NCBI GenBank assembly: GCA_020634855.1
Contig: JACKAU010000003.1
Coordinates: 496,001 to 560,000 of the forward strand
From: Anaerolineales bacterium
GTDB lineage: Bacteria > Chloroflexota > Anaerolineae > 4572-78 > J111
Direction: 5' to 3'
DNA length: 64,000 nucleotides
Each line of letters opens with the position of its first letter. Position 1 is the stretch's first letter. The position numbers were made by a program, and so were the translations under genes. The notes beneath the pieces are model-generated. The model made no database searches. It worked only from the letters and a program-made list of their open reading frames with translations, and was not told the origin of the DNA. This document shows positions 46,867-54,633 of this stretch, in pieces.

Positions 46867-46912
46867 TGCCGATAATCTCGGTGTGGTCTTTTGTTATTAT
46901 GTAGACTGGAGC

Positions 46913-46970
46913 GGAGCGATAAAGCTGGCTTTGTTATACCCCGTAAGGTCAAAGTAAACTTTGACGCTCC
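46913..46970. repeat. REP-like composite element (copy 5)
   Basis: GGAGCG left end, hairpin ATAAAGC-TG-GCTTTGTTAT, then hairpin GTCAAAGT-AA-ACTTTGAC (46948-46965) and GCTCC right end. It has the same two-hairpin plan as the element before cobT, and lies between the riboswitch terminator and the cobN start codon. Confidence 0.88.
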
Positions 46971-46995
46971 TGACCGATATTTTTGAAGAGGTATT

Positions 46996-49900
46996 ATGTC
47001 ACAACCCAAAAAACGTCGCGAACGAAACTACGTCGTCCGGCCTGACGGCAAACCGATCAACGTGCCTCGCACCCGCGGACAGCTTTTTGTGTGCGAAAAC
47101 GGCTGCTGCTGCGGCCACACCGAGCGCGGCTTTGCGCCCGTCCCCCACGATCTGTACTATGAAGAGTGGGACCGGCGTAAATTTCGTAACCGGGTTCATC
47201 TCAACCACGCCGGGTGTTTAGGCCCCTGCGCTTTGGCTAATCTGGCGATGCTGATTTTCGACGGGCGGCCAATTTGGTTTCACTCCGTCAACAGCGACCG
47301 TATCATCCTGGCGATCTACGATTACATTGAGGCTATGCTCGAAGCCGACCGCTACCTGCCGCCGCCGTCGCATCTGGCCGATCACGTCTTCAACGGGTTT
47401 GCCTGGGACGGGACCGAGGCGCATCATCCCGACACGCCGGAACCGGTCTCGCTGCCGGCTGCCGTTCCCGACGAGACCGCGCTGCTGGCTTTGGGCGACG
47501 CCCACATCCTGCTGCTGTCTCACGCCGACACAGACCTGCTGGCCCTGAACCAGGCTGCAGATACCCTGCCCGCCGACTTCCACCCCGTTCGTGGGGTCAA
47601 TCTCAGCTCGCTGCCGACGACGAGCCATGTCGATGAGTTCATTCGCACTGAACTGGCCGACGTGCAGGTTATCATTTTGCGTTCTCTGGGAGGACGGCAA
47701 GGCTTTATTCACGGCTTTGACCGGCTGGTCCAATATGCCAAACAGCAAGACAAAGATCTTATCTGCATTCCCGGCACCGAAGGGCTTGACCCTGAACTGA
47801 CCGCTCACAGCACCGTACCCGTGCCCGTCATCCACGATGTTTATCGCTACCTGCACTACGGCGGCATCGACAATATGCGCCAGATGCTCTATTTCCTGGC
47901 CGATCACCTCCTGGCCGGCGGTTGGGGTTTCGATCAGCCGGTCGAGCAACCCAGACACGGTATCTATCGGAGATTAGGAGATAAAGAGATAAAGAGATTA
48001 GGAGATAAGGAGATTAAGAGATTAGCCAATGATGATACCCATCTCCCCATCTCCCAATCTCCAATCTCCAATCTCCAATCTCTACCTGATTGGCTTTCAT
48101 CCTATGATCACAGTCGCCCTACCATCGCCATTCTGTTCTACCGTAGCCACTGGCTCAGCGGCAACACCGACTTCATCGACGCCCTAATCGACCAAATCGA
48201 AGCCAACGGCGGCAACGCCCTACCCATCTTCACCACTTCCCTCAAAGAAACCACACCCTCACCGGATCAAACAAACACATCTCCATCCACCTCCAACTCC
48301 AAAAATCCCAAAACCTCTCATCATACCGCCACCTCCAGCAACACCATAAACTCTATGAACTCTATGAACTCTACCAACTCCATCAACTCCACAACCTCTC
48401 CCCCCGCCGCCTTCGACTATCTCTACACCCCCACCGGCGACCTCATCCCCAACGTCATCATCTCGACCATCTCCTTTGCGATGGGCGGCATCAATCCCGA
48501 TGGACCAACCGCAGCCGGCTGGAATGTCTCGACGTTGGAGGCGCTCAATATCCCTATTTTACAAGCCATCAGCAGCGGTATGCGGGCCGAGGAGTGGCAA
48601 CTCAATCAGCGCGGTCTACGCCCGCTCGATGTGGCCATGAATGTGGCCCTACCGGAATTCGATGGACGGATTATCACCGTGCCAATCAGTTTCAAGGGAG
48701 AACCCAAGCAGCAGAAAAATGGATCAACCTGCTGCGGCGAAGCGGTTTGCACCTGCGCCGACGATCAGCGATCAGCTGTCAGTGGCCAACGCTACATCCC
48801 TGTACCCGACCGAGTTCGAGCGGTGATCGACCAGGCCATGCGGTACGCGGTTCTACGCCGCAAACCGAATCAACAGAAGCGCGTCGTTTTCATGCTGACC
48901 AACTCGCCCGGCAAAGCCGACCGCATCGGCAACGCGGTCGGTCTCGATACGCCGGCCTCGCTGCTACAACTCTTCGCCGCGATGCAGGAGCAGGGGTATC
49001 GTATTGAAAACATCCCGGACAGCGGCGACGCCCTACTGCACGAACTGATCGACCGCTGCTCCTACGACGAAACGCTGCTGACCGAGGCGCAGTTGAGCCG
49101 GGCAGCCGGACGAGTGCCGGTCGAGACGTACGCCAGTTGGTTCGACCAATTAACCTCCAGCCAACAGCGCCGCATGCATGATCGCTGGCAAGCGCCGCCG
49201 GGAGAGGCGTACGTACATCTCGACGCGCAGGGGCGGGAACAGCATCTCGCTCTGGCCGGGCTTGAGATGGGCAACGTCTTTGTCGCCTTGCAGCCGCCGC
49301 GCGGTTACGGCATGGACCCTGACGCCATCTACCACACGCCTGACCTGCCGCCGACGCACAACTACTACGCGCTCTACAAATGGCTGGCAACGCCTCAGAT
49401 CGAGGGTGGTTGGGGCGCGGATGCCATTGTCCACATGGGCAAACACGGCACCCTGGAGTGGCTGCCGGGCAAAGGCATCGGCCTCAGCCTCGACTGCTAT
49501 CCCGACGCCTTTCTGGCCGACCTGCCGCTAATTTACCCGTTCATCATCAACAACCCCGGCGAAGGCGCTCAGGCCAAACGCCGCGCCCACGCCGCTGTGG
49601 TCGATCATATGATCCCGCCTATGACCAGCGCAGATGTGTACGGCGAACTGGCAACCCTAACCCAGCTTGTCGACGAATATTATCAAGTCGAGCAAATGGA
49701 CCCCAGCAAACTGCCGTTGATCCAGCAGCAAATTTGGCAGTTGATGCAGCAGACTAACCTTGATCGCGACATCACCGAACTTATGGGCAAGATTGACCAC
49801 GGCGACCACACCCACGAGTGGGACGGCTCTTACACCGACGACGGCACGCCACTGACGCTGGCCGAAATGAACGCTACCGATTTCTCACACCTGCTGGAGG

Positions 49901-51774
49901 ATATCGATGGGTATCTATGCGAACTCGGCAGCCTACAAATTCGAGATGGGCTGCACACGCTGGGCTACATTCCCGAAGGCGATCAACTGTGCCATTTACT
50001 CCGCGCTCTGACTCGCATCCCCAACGGCAGCATCCCCAGCCTGCGGGCTGAAGTCGCCGCCGGGTTGGGGTTTGAGTTGGAAACGCTATTGGCGGAACGA
50101 GGCCAAAGACTGGAGACTAGTGACTGGAGACTGGATCATTTGAAACAGCAATGGCCGGAGCGCTCCTATGCGACTCATGCCGATGTGATTGATCTGATCG
50201 ATGATCTCTGTCTGCAACTCATTCAACACCTCGCCGCCCATAACTTCGCCGCCGAAACTGTCGAACCAGCCATAAAAACCGTTTTCAAAAATCCGCCTTC
50301 CCCCACAAACTCGCTCCCAAATTCCAATGACCCATCTCCTCATCTCCTCATCTCCTCATCTCCTCATCTCCCCATCTCCAATCTCCAATCTCCAATCTCC
50401 AATCTCCAATCTCCTCTCACCTTCATCTGCACCACCCTCGTCCCCCTCATCCGGCGCAACGGCGATGAAATCGCCAACGTCCTTAACGCCCTCAATGGCG
50501 GCTATGTACCCGCCGGGCCGGCCGGCGCGCCAACTCGCGGGATGGCTCACATCTTACCAACCGGCCGCAATTTTTACGCGGTCGATCCGCAGGCTATCCC
50601 TAGCCAAGCCGCCTGGAGGGTCGGCCAGCAGTTGGCCGATGAGTTGATCGCCCGCTATCAAGATGAAGAAAACGACTTCCCTGAAAGCGTGGGGTTAAGC
50701 ATCTGGGGTACTAGCGCTATGCGAACTCACGGCGACGACATTGCCCAATGTTTGGCCTTGTTGGGGGTGCGTCCGGTATGGCAGGCCGAAAGCCGACGGG
50801 TCAAGACGTTTGAGGTTATCTCGCTGAAAGAGTTGGGCCGGCCTCGGATCGACGTGTTGATGCGCATCAGCGGCTTCTTCCGCGATGCTTTTCCACATCT
50901 GATCGAGTTGATGGATGAGGCGGCCCATCGAGTAGCGCTGTTGGATGAGCCGGTTGACCAGAATTTTGTTCGTAAGCATTTTCTGCAGGATTTAGCCGGG
51001 CAGTTGGCCGCCGGTCGAACCGATGAGGAAGCCATTCGGCGAGCCAGCTACCGAATTTTCGGCAGCAAACCGGGATCGTATGGCGCCGGCATCCTACCGC
51101 TCATTCACGAGCAAAACTGGCAAAATGAGGCCGATTTCGCTGAGGCTTATGTCAATTGGGGCGGCTACGCCTACGGCCAAAACATCTACGGTGACGACGC
51201 CCGCGAGGAGTTTAAGGGTGTACTGGGAGGAGTCCAGATCGCGGTCAAAAATCAAGACAATCGGGAACACGACATCTTTGACAGCGACGATTACCTGCAA
51301 TATCACGGCGGTATGATCGCTACCATTCGCGCTCTGAACGGCCGCAATCCCAAAAGCTATTTTGGCGACAACAGCAACCCGGAAAAGGCCCAAGTACACA
51401 CCTTGCAACACGAAGCCCACCGGGTGTTTCGCAGCCGAGTGGTCAACCCTAAATGGATTGAAAGCATCAAGCGCCACGGTTACAAAGGAGCCTTGGAACT
51501 AGCCGCCACAGTCGATTATCTGTTCGGCTATGACGCCACCGCGCAGGTGGTCGATGATTGGATGTACGAACAAACGGCGCAGACCTACGCTCTGGATCCG
51601 GCACTGCAAGAATTTTTCCAACAGAGCAATCCCTGGGCCTTGCAAAGCATCACTGAACGGCTGCTCGAAGCCGCCCAACGGGGTATGTGGTCTGAACCCG
51701 ACAGTGAGACGCTGGAAAAGTTGCGGGCGATTTATTTACAGGTTGATGAAGAACTGGAGGGCCGGGATATGTAA
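46996..51774 (+). CDS. cobN: Cobaltochelatase subunit CobN fused to an N-terminal [2Fe-2S] ferredoxin-like domain
   Basis: 1592 residues. CobN is the large subunit that inserts cobalt into the corrin ring in aerobic-type cobalamin synthesis. Residues 1-100 are a thioredoxin-like ferredoxin domain with cysteines at 33, 37, 38, 39, 74 and 78 (CENGCCCG and HAGCLGPC). The chelatase part begins near 150; the catalytic region includes PTHNYYALYKW, ADAIVHMGKHGTLEWLPGKGIGLSLDCYPDAFLADLPLIYPFIINNPGEGAQAKRRAHAAVVDHM, and later RIFGSKPGSYGAGILPL and SDDYLQYHGGM. The riboswitch upstream supports CobN rather than the related BchH. At least five repeat-coded stretches interrupt it, at about 326-365, 415-475, 590-598, 1037-1046 and 1112-1140, all between conserved blocks. 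Two Cys pairs (TCCGEAVCTC) near 578 are also unusual. Start: AGAGG seven bases before the ATG. Confidence 0.95.
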   Translation: MSQPKKRRERNYVVRPDGKPINVPRTRGQLFVCENGCCCGHTERGFAPVPHDLYYEEWDRRKFRNRVHLNHAGCLGPCALANLAMLIFDGRPIWFHSVNSDRIILAIYDYIEAMLEADRYLPPPSHLADHVFNGFAWDGTEAHHPDTPEPVSLPAAVPDETALLALGDAHILLLSHADTDLLALNQAADTLPADFHPVRGVNLSSLPTTSHVDEFIRTELADVQVIILRSLGGRQGFIHGFDRLVQYAKQQDKDLICIPGTEGLDPELTAHSTVPVPVIHDVYRYLHYGGIDNMRQMLYFLADHLLAGGWGFDQPVEQPRHGIYRRLGDKEIKRLGDKEIKRLANDDTHLPISQSPISNLQSLPDWLSSYDHSRPTIAILFYRSHWLSGNTDFIDALIDQIEANGGNALPIFTTSLKETTPSPDQTNTSPSTSNSKNPKTSHHTATSSNTINSMNSMNSTNSINSTTSPPAAFDYLYTPTGDLIPNVIISTISFAMGGINPDGPTAAGWNVSTLEALNIPILQAISSGMRAEEWQLNQRGLRPLDVAMNVALPEFDGRIITVPISFKGEPKQQKNGSTCCGEAVCTCADDQRSAVSGQRYIPVPDRVRAVIDQAMRYAVLRRKPNQQKRVVFMLTNSPGKADRIGNAVGLDTPASLLQLFAAMQEQGYRIENIPDSGDALLHELIDRCSYDETLLTEAQLSRAAGRVPVETYASWFDQLTSSQQRRMHDRWQAPPGEAYVHLDAQGREQHLALAGLEMGNVFVALQPPRGYGMDPDAIYHTPDLPPTHNYYALYKWLATPQIEGGWGADAIVHMGKHGTLEWLPGKGIGLSLDCYPDAFLADLPLIYPFIINNPGEGAQAKRRAHAAVVDHMIPPMTSADVYGELATLTQLVDEYYQVEQMDPSKLPLIQQQIWQLMQQTNLDRDITELMGKIDHGDHTHEWDGSYTDDGTPLTLAEMNATDFSHLLEDIDGYLCELGSLQIRDGLHTLGYIPEGDQLCHLLRALTRIPNGSIPSLRAEVAAGLGFELETLLAERGQRLETSDWRLDHLKQQWPERSYATHADVIDLIDDLCLQLIQHLAAHNFAAETVEPAIKTVFKNPPSPTNSLPNSNDPSPHLLISSSPHLPISNLQSPISNLQSPLTFICTTLVPLIRRNGDEIANVLNALNGGYVPAGPAGAPTRGMAHILPTGRNFYAVDPQAIPSQAAWRVGQQLADELIARYQDEENDFPESVGLSIWGTSAMRTHGDDIAQCLALLGVRPVWQAESRRVKTFEVISLKELGRPRIDVLMRISGFFRDAFPHLIELMDEAAHRVALLDEPVDQNFVRKHFLQDLAGQLAAGRTDEEAIRRASYRIFGSKPGSYGAGILPLIHEQNWQNEADFAEAYVNWGGYAYGQNIYGDDAREEFKGVLGGVQIAVKNQDNREHDIFDSDDYLQYHGGMIATIRALNGRNPKSYFGDNSNPEKAQVHTLQHEAHRVFRSRVVNPKWIESIKRHGYKGALELAATVDYLFGYDATAQVVDDWMYEQTAQTYALDPALQEFFQQSNPWALQSITERLLEAAQRGMWSEPDSETLEKLRAIYLQVDEELEGRDM
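47970..48092. repeat. In-gene GAGATTAG / CCAATCT repeat tract in cobN
   Basis: GAGATAAA/GAGATTAG octamers, giving RRLGDKEIKRLGDKEIKRL, then CTCCCAA/TCTCCAA heptamers giving SQSPISNLQS. The two halves are nearly complementary and could form a long mRNA hairpin. Confidence 0.88.
48240..48400. repeat. In-gene nonamer repeat tract in cobN (AACTCTATG family)
   Basis: Encodes a Ser/Thr/Asn-rich insertion ending in NTINSMNSMNSTNSINS, about 55 residues. The clear tandem part is 48341-48398. Confidence 0.85.
48765..48792. repeat. Short GATCAGC / GTCAGTG repeat in cobN
   Basis: Encodes DDQRSAVSGQR, a remnant-sized member of the GTCAGCC family. Confidence 0.6.
50104..50135. repeat. Short GACTGGAGACTAGTGACTGGAGAC repeat in cobN
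   Basis: About three ACTGGAG heptamers encode LETSDWRLD in the C-terminal half of CobN. Confidence 0.65.
50331..50414. repeat. In-gene CATCTCCT octamer and CCAATCT heptamer tract in cobN
   Basis: About five CATCTCCT units and then about five CCAATCT units encode PHLLISSSPHLPISNLQSPISNLQS between conserved CobN blocks. Confidence 0.88.
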
Positions 51775-51928
51775 ATCCGGGATTGACTAAAATACGGTTT
51801 TTGCTCCTTTAATCATTCAAATAGATATCTAAGACAACCAGAACAATCGATCCATATATTTTAATTAGCACTTGAGTTACTATGAAAAAAATACGTTTAC
51901 TTTCAGCTATCTCAAGGAGCAAAAACTT

Positions 51929-53032
51929 ATGACCTACAAACGATTACTTTTTTTTAGTTTCATTTTTATGTTGGCCTTAGCTTTCGCCTTAACCTTGGAA
52001 GACGCCTCGGTAGTTGACGCTAAGGGATTAGCTAAACCGGTTTTCGATAGCCCGATTAATAAAAAGGATGACCATGGTGGTCCACCGCCGGCCAACGAGA
52101 AAGGGGAAGTCGATCCGGAGAACTTAAACTCAGATACGCCCGTTAGAGACCCGGAGACGCCGGGTTTTTTCATTATTTTCCTCGACGGAGCTATCGACGA
52201 AGCGGTTCAGGTTAAGCTCTTCAGCACCGGGATTCCTCAAAACGTTCCGCCCCTGCCCCATACGCTGCAAATACCCAGCAGCCTTGTGCCGACCAGCGGC
52301 AACTCGCCTTACTTTTTCTTCGCGGTCTGGCGTCGAGCCGTTGAGGGAGGAGCGGTCACAAAATTTGGCCAACCGATTCTAATCAACGCGCCCTACCAGG
52401 ATTTGGGATTAAGCGGCGATCAAGAAAACCGAATCCGGCTATGGATGTACAATCCGGCCAGCCAGAGTTGGATCAAATTGGGCGGGCAGGTTGACACCTT
52501 CAACAACGTGGTTACCGGCATGGTGACGTCGATGACGCCTTGGTCAGAAAATGGGAATACGCTGTTTGCACTGGCGTTCGATGATAGCCCGGCTTTAACG
52601 CAAGACGTCGATGCGTTCGGCACGACGACTCTGGCAACCCCGCTGCGCGACGACTTCCAACTGCGCGTTCCCGCCGGTTCGGTTGAGGTCGGCACTCATT
52701 TTGAAATTTCACCCTTCCCTGTCAACCCCGATAGCGAGCCGTTTGAATTTCTTGGCGAGCCGATTCACATCGATGTGTATCGAATCAACTATAGCGCCTT
52801 ATCTCCGGAGGAAAAATATCACATGGCCTCCCTCAGCCGGCCCGTTACCATTGAGTTTGATCCCAGCGAATACCTAAACCAAGCGGGTGACAACAGCACC
52901 CTGACCATCGTGACTTTAATTGACGGCAAATGGGTCGATGTCGAAGAACTCGGTTATAAAGTCAATCGGAGTGAGGACAGTATCACGGTTGAAACCACCA
53001 CTTTGGGAATTTTTGCGCTGACTACAAAATAG
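51929..53032 (+). CDS. Secreted protein of unknown function, ZU5-like C-terminal half
   Basis: 367 residues from the ATG at 51929, which has AAGGAG eight bases upstream; an in-frame TTG at 51872 lacks one. A signal peptide (MTYKRLLFFSFIFMLALAFA) ends near VDA-KG. The mature N-terminus is charged and Pro-rich. The rest is beta-rich: LHTLQIPSSLVPTSGN-like and NRIRLWMYNPASQSWIKLG segments, then FQLRVPAGSVEVGTHFEISPFP and SLSRPVTIEFDPSEYL, which resemble the ZU5-like pattern of surface proteins. I do not recognise a named family with certainty. It probably lies outside the cell membrane. It stands alone, with a strong terminator after it. Confidence 0.75.
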   Translation: MTYKRLLFFSFIFMLALAFALTLEDASVVDAKGLAKPVFDSPINKKDDHGGPPPANEKGEVDPENLNSDTPVRDPETPGFFIIFLDGAIDEAVQVKLFSTGIPQNVPPLPHTLQIPSSLVPTSGNSPYFFFAVWRRAVEGGAVTKFGQPILINAPYQDLGLSGDQENRIRLWMYNPASQSWIKLGGQVDTFNNVVTGMVTSMTPWSENGNTLFALAFDDSPALTQDVDAFGTTTLATPLRDDFQLRVPAGSVEVGTHFEISPFPVNPDSEPFEFLGEPIHIDVYRINYSALSPEEKYHMASLSRPVTIEFDPSEYLNQAGDNSTLTIVTLIDGKWVDVEELGYKVNRSEDSITVETTTLGIFALTTK

Positions 53033-53054
53033 ACAGTCCCCCTTCAAATTTACC

Positions 53055-53092
53055 AAAAAGCCTGGAAACGGATCGTTTCCAGGCTTTTTTTT
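53055..53092. terminator. Strong rho-independent terminator
   Basis: AAAAAGCCTGGAAACG (53055-53070), GAT loop, then its exact complement ending in eight T. The symmetric A- and T-runs would let it act in both directions. It follows the secreted protein gene by about 20 bases. Confidence 0.95.
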
Positions 53093-53120
53093 GCCGCATG
53101 CCTGATCTGGGCCTATTTTA

Positions 53121-53129
53121 TGCTATAAT
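53121..53129 (+). promoter_or_regulatory. Extended -10 promoter of the TPR protein gene
   Basis: TGCTATAAT, an extended -10 box. No good -35 is seen. The ATG at 53161 is about 30 bases downstream. Confidence 0.55.
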
Positions 53130-53160
53130 TTCCTCAAACGTGGCTAAGTATCATTTTGCT

Positions 53161-54633
53161 ATGACCAAAAAATTTCTTCACAGATTTGGAAAAAATCTAG
53201 GGGTTCTCATTTTAGTTAGCTTGACCTTTTTCGCATGCAAAACGGTCGAGTCTACGCCTACACCTGAACCGCTTCAAAATTTTCTCAATCAGGCAACTAC
53301 CCTTATAGATGAAGAACACTACAGCGAGGCGATTGACATTTTGGAACAAGCTGCTGAAGCTCACAATGAGTCGCCGATCCCATTAATTCAACTTGGACAA
53401 ATTTACTTACACCAGCAGCAAAGTAACCTGGCTGAAGATGCGTTCAACCGGGCCCTGGCCCGAGATTTAGAGAATCCTGTGGCTATGGCCGGATTAGCTG
53501 AGACGTATCTGAACCAAGGCAACTCGCTCAAGGCGCTGTCACTCTGGAAAAAGGTGAGCGAGAGCGATCCTGATCTCCCCGGCGTTTTCACCGGGTTGGG
53601 ACGAGCCTATTTAGCTCGGCTGGAATTCGAGGCGGCTCAAGACGCCTTTTTGGAGCAGCTATCCCATTCCCCGGATGCCGAGGCCCAATGGTTTTTAGCT
53701 GCGCTGGCGATACCGGCGGACATTACCCAAGCTACAGAATATCTGGCGGCTATGCCCACCGATATTTCGGACGATCTGCTCGCCCGCCGTGACTATCTGG
53801 TCGCCGTTCTGGAGCCGTTTGCTGACGACACCCCTCAAGCAGCGATTGCGCAAGCCGAGGGCGTCGCGCTGGTTCAGGCCAAGTTGTGGCCGCTGGCCAT
53901 TCATGCCCTGCAAATAGCGAGTCGAACGGAGAACCAAAAAGATCAAGACAAAGCCAAAAGCCTTGCTTTTCTGGGTCATGCCCTGGCCCAGTACGGTCGA
54001 CCGGCCATCGAAATGTTTCGTCAGGCCGAAGCCCTCGATCCGGCTTCGGCTCTGCCGGCTTATTTTCAGGGGATTTATTTACGACAAAAAGGGGCTTTAA
54101 CGGTGGCTGAGGATAGGCTGCAACAAGCCGCTTCACTGGACCCAAACAATCCGGCCATTTATATTGAATTAGCCCGACTCAAGTCGGATCAAGGCAACCT
54201 AGCTGCTGCTGAAGCTCAATATATGGCTGCGGTTGAAGCCGCGCCGGACGATGTTCAAATCCTAACGCTTCAGGTCGAATTTTACGCCGACCACACTTAT
54301 CGCCTCAATGAGGCGGGGATTCCCACAGCCGAAGCGCTCGTCGAAGTAGATGAAGATAATGCCGAAGCTTACGACCTATTGGGTTGGATGCAATTCTTGG
54401 CGGGTGACTTAGACCATGCGGAAACCAATCTTCAGCAAGCCCTTGAGCTAAATCCCAATCTTATGAGCGCTCACTACCATTTAGCCCGATATTTGGAGTC
54501 TCAAGCCAACCTGACAGAGGCCGAACAAACCTACCGGTTGGTAACAGAAAAAGATTTATCTAATACGTATCGTTCGTCCGCTTGGGAAGGTATTTTTCGA
54601 ATACAAAAACAGTTGAACGGATCCAAAGACTAG
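53161..54633 (+). CDS. TPR-repeat protein, probable lipoprotein
   Basis: 490 residues from the ATG at 53161; an earlier in-frame ATG (53098) would lie upstream of the promoter. A basic start and hydrophobic stretch end in LTFFACKTVES, a lipobox-like site (Cys about 29), so a lipid-anchored protein is likely, though FFAC is not a perfect match. The rest is TPR-like from about 45 to 485, at least eleven repeats (for example AIDILEQAAEAHNESPIPLIQLGQIYLHQ; AEDAFNRALARDLENPVAMAGLAETYL). Such proteins form scaffolds; the partner is unknown. The stop codon shares the palindrome CTAG with the stop of the convergent UPF0182 gene. Confidence 0.87.
   Translation: MTKKFLHRFGKNLGVLILVSLTFFACKTVESTPTPEPLQNFLNQATTLIDEEHYSEAIDILEQAAEAHNESPIPLIQLGQIYLHQQQSNLAEDAFNRALARDLENPVAMAGLAETYLNQGNSLKALSLWKKVSESDPDLPGVFTGLGRAYLARLEFEAAQDAFLEQLSHSPDAEAQWFLAALAIPADITQATEYLAAMPTDISDDLLARRDYLVAVLEPFADDTPQAAIAQAEGVALVQAKLWPLAIHALQIASRTENQKDQDKAKSLAFLGHALAQYGRPAIEMFRQAEALDPASALPAYFQGIYLRQKGALTVAEDRLQQAASLDPNNPAIYIELARLKSDQGNLAAAEAQYMAAVEAAPDDVQILTLQVEFYADHTYRLNEAGIPTAEALVEVDEDNAEAYDLLGWMQFLAGDLDHAETNLQQALELNPNLMSAHYHLARYLESQANLTEAEQTYRLVTEKDLSNTYRSSAWEGIFRIQKQLNGSKD

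Noticed and set aside
46663..46875. A 70-codon plus-strand frame over the riboswitch
   Set aside because: It coincides with the cobalamin aptamer and its terminator, and its sequence matches no protein pattern.
46996..51774. Magnesium chelatase BchH
   Set aside because: A cobalamin riboswitch, nearby cobT and the lack of any chlorophyll genes favour CobN.
53098..53160. N-terminal extension of the TPR protein
   Set aside because: An extended -10 promoter (TGCTATAAT) lies inside this stretch, and the signal sequence begins at the later ATG.
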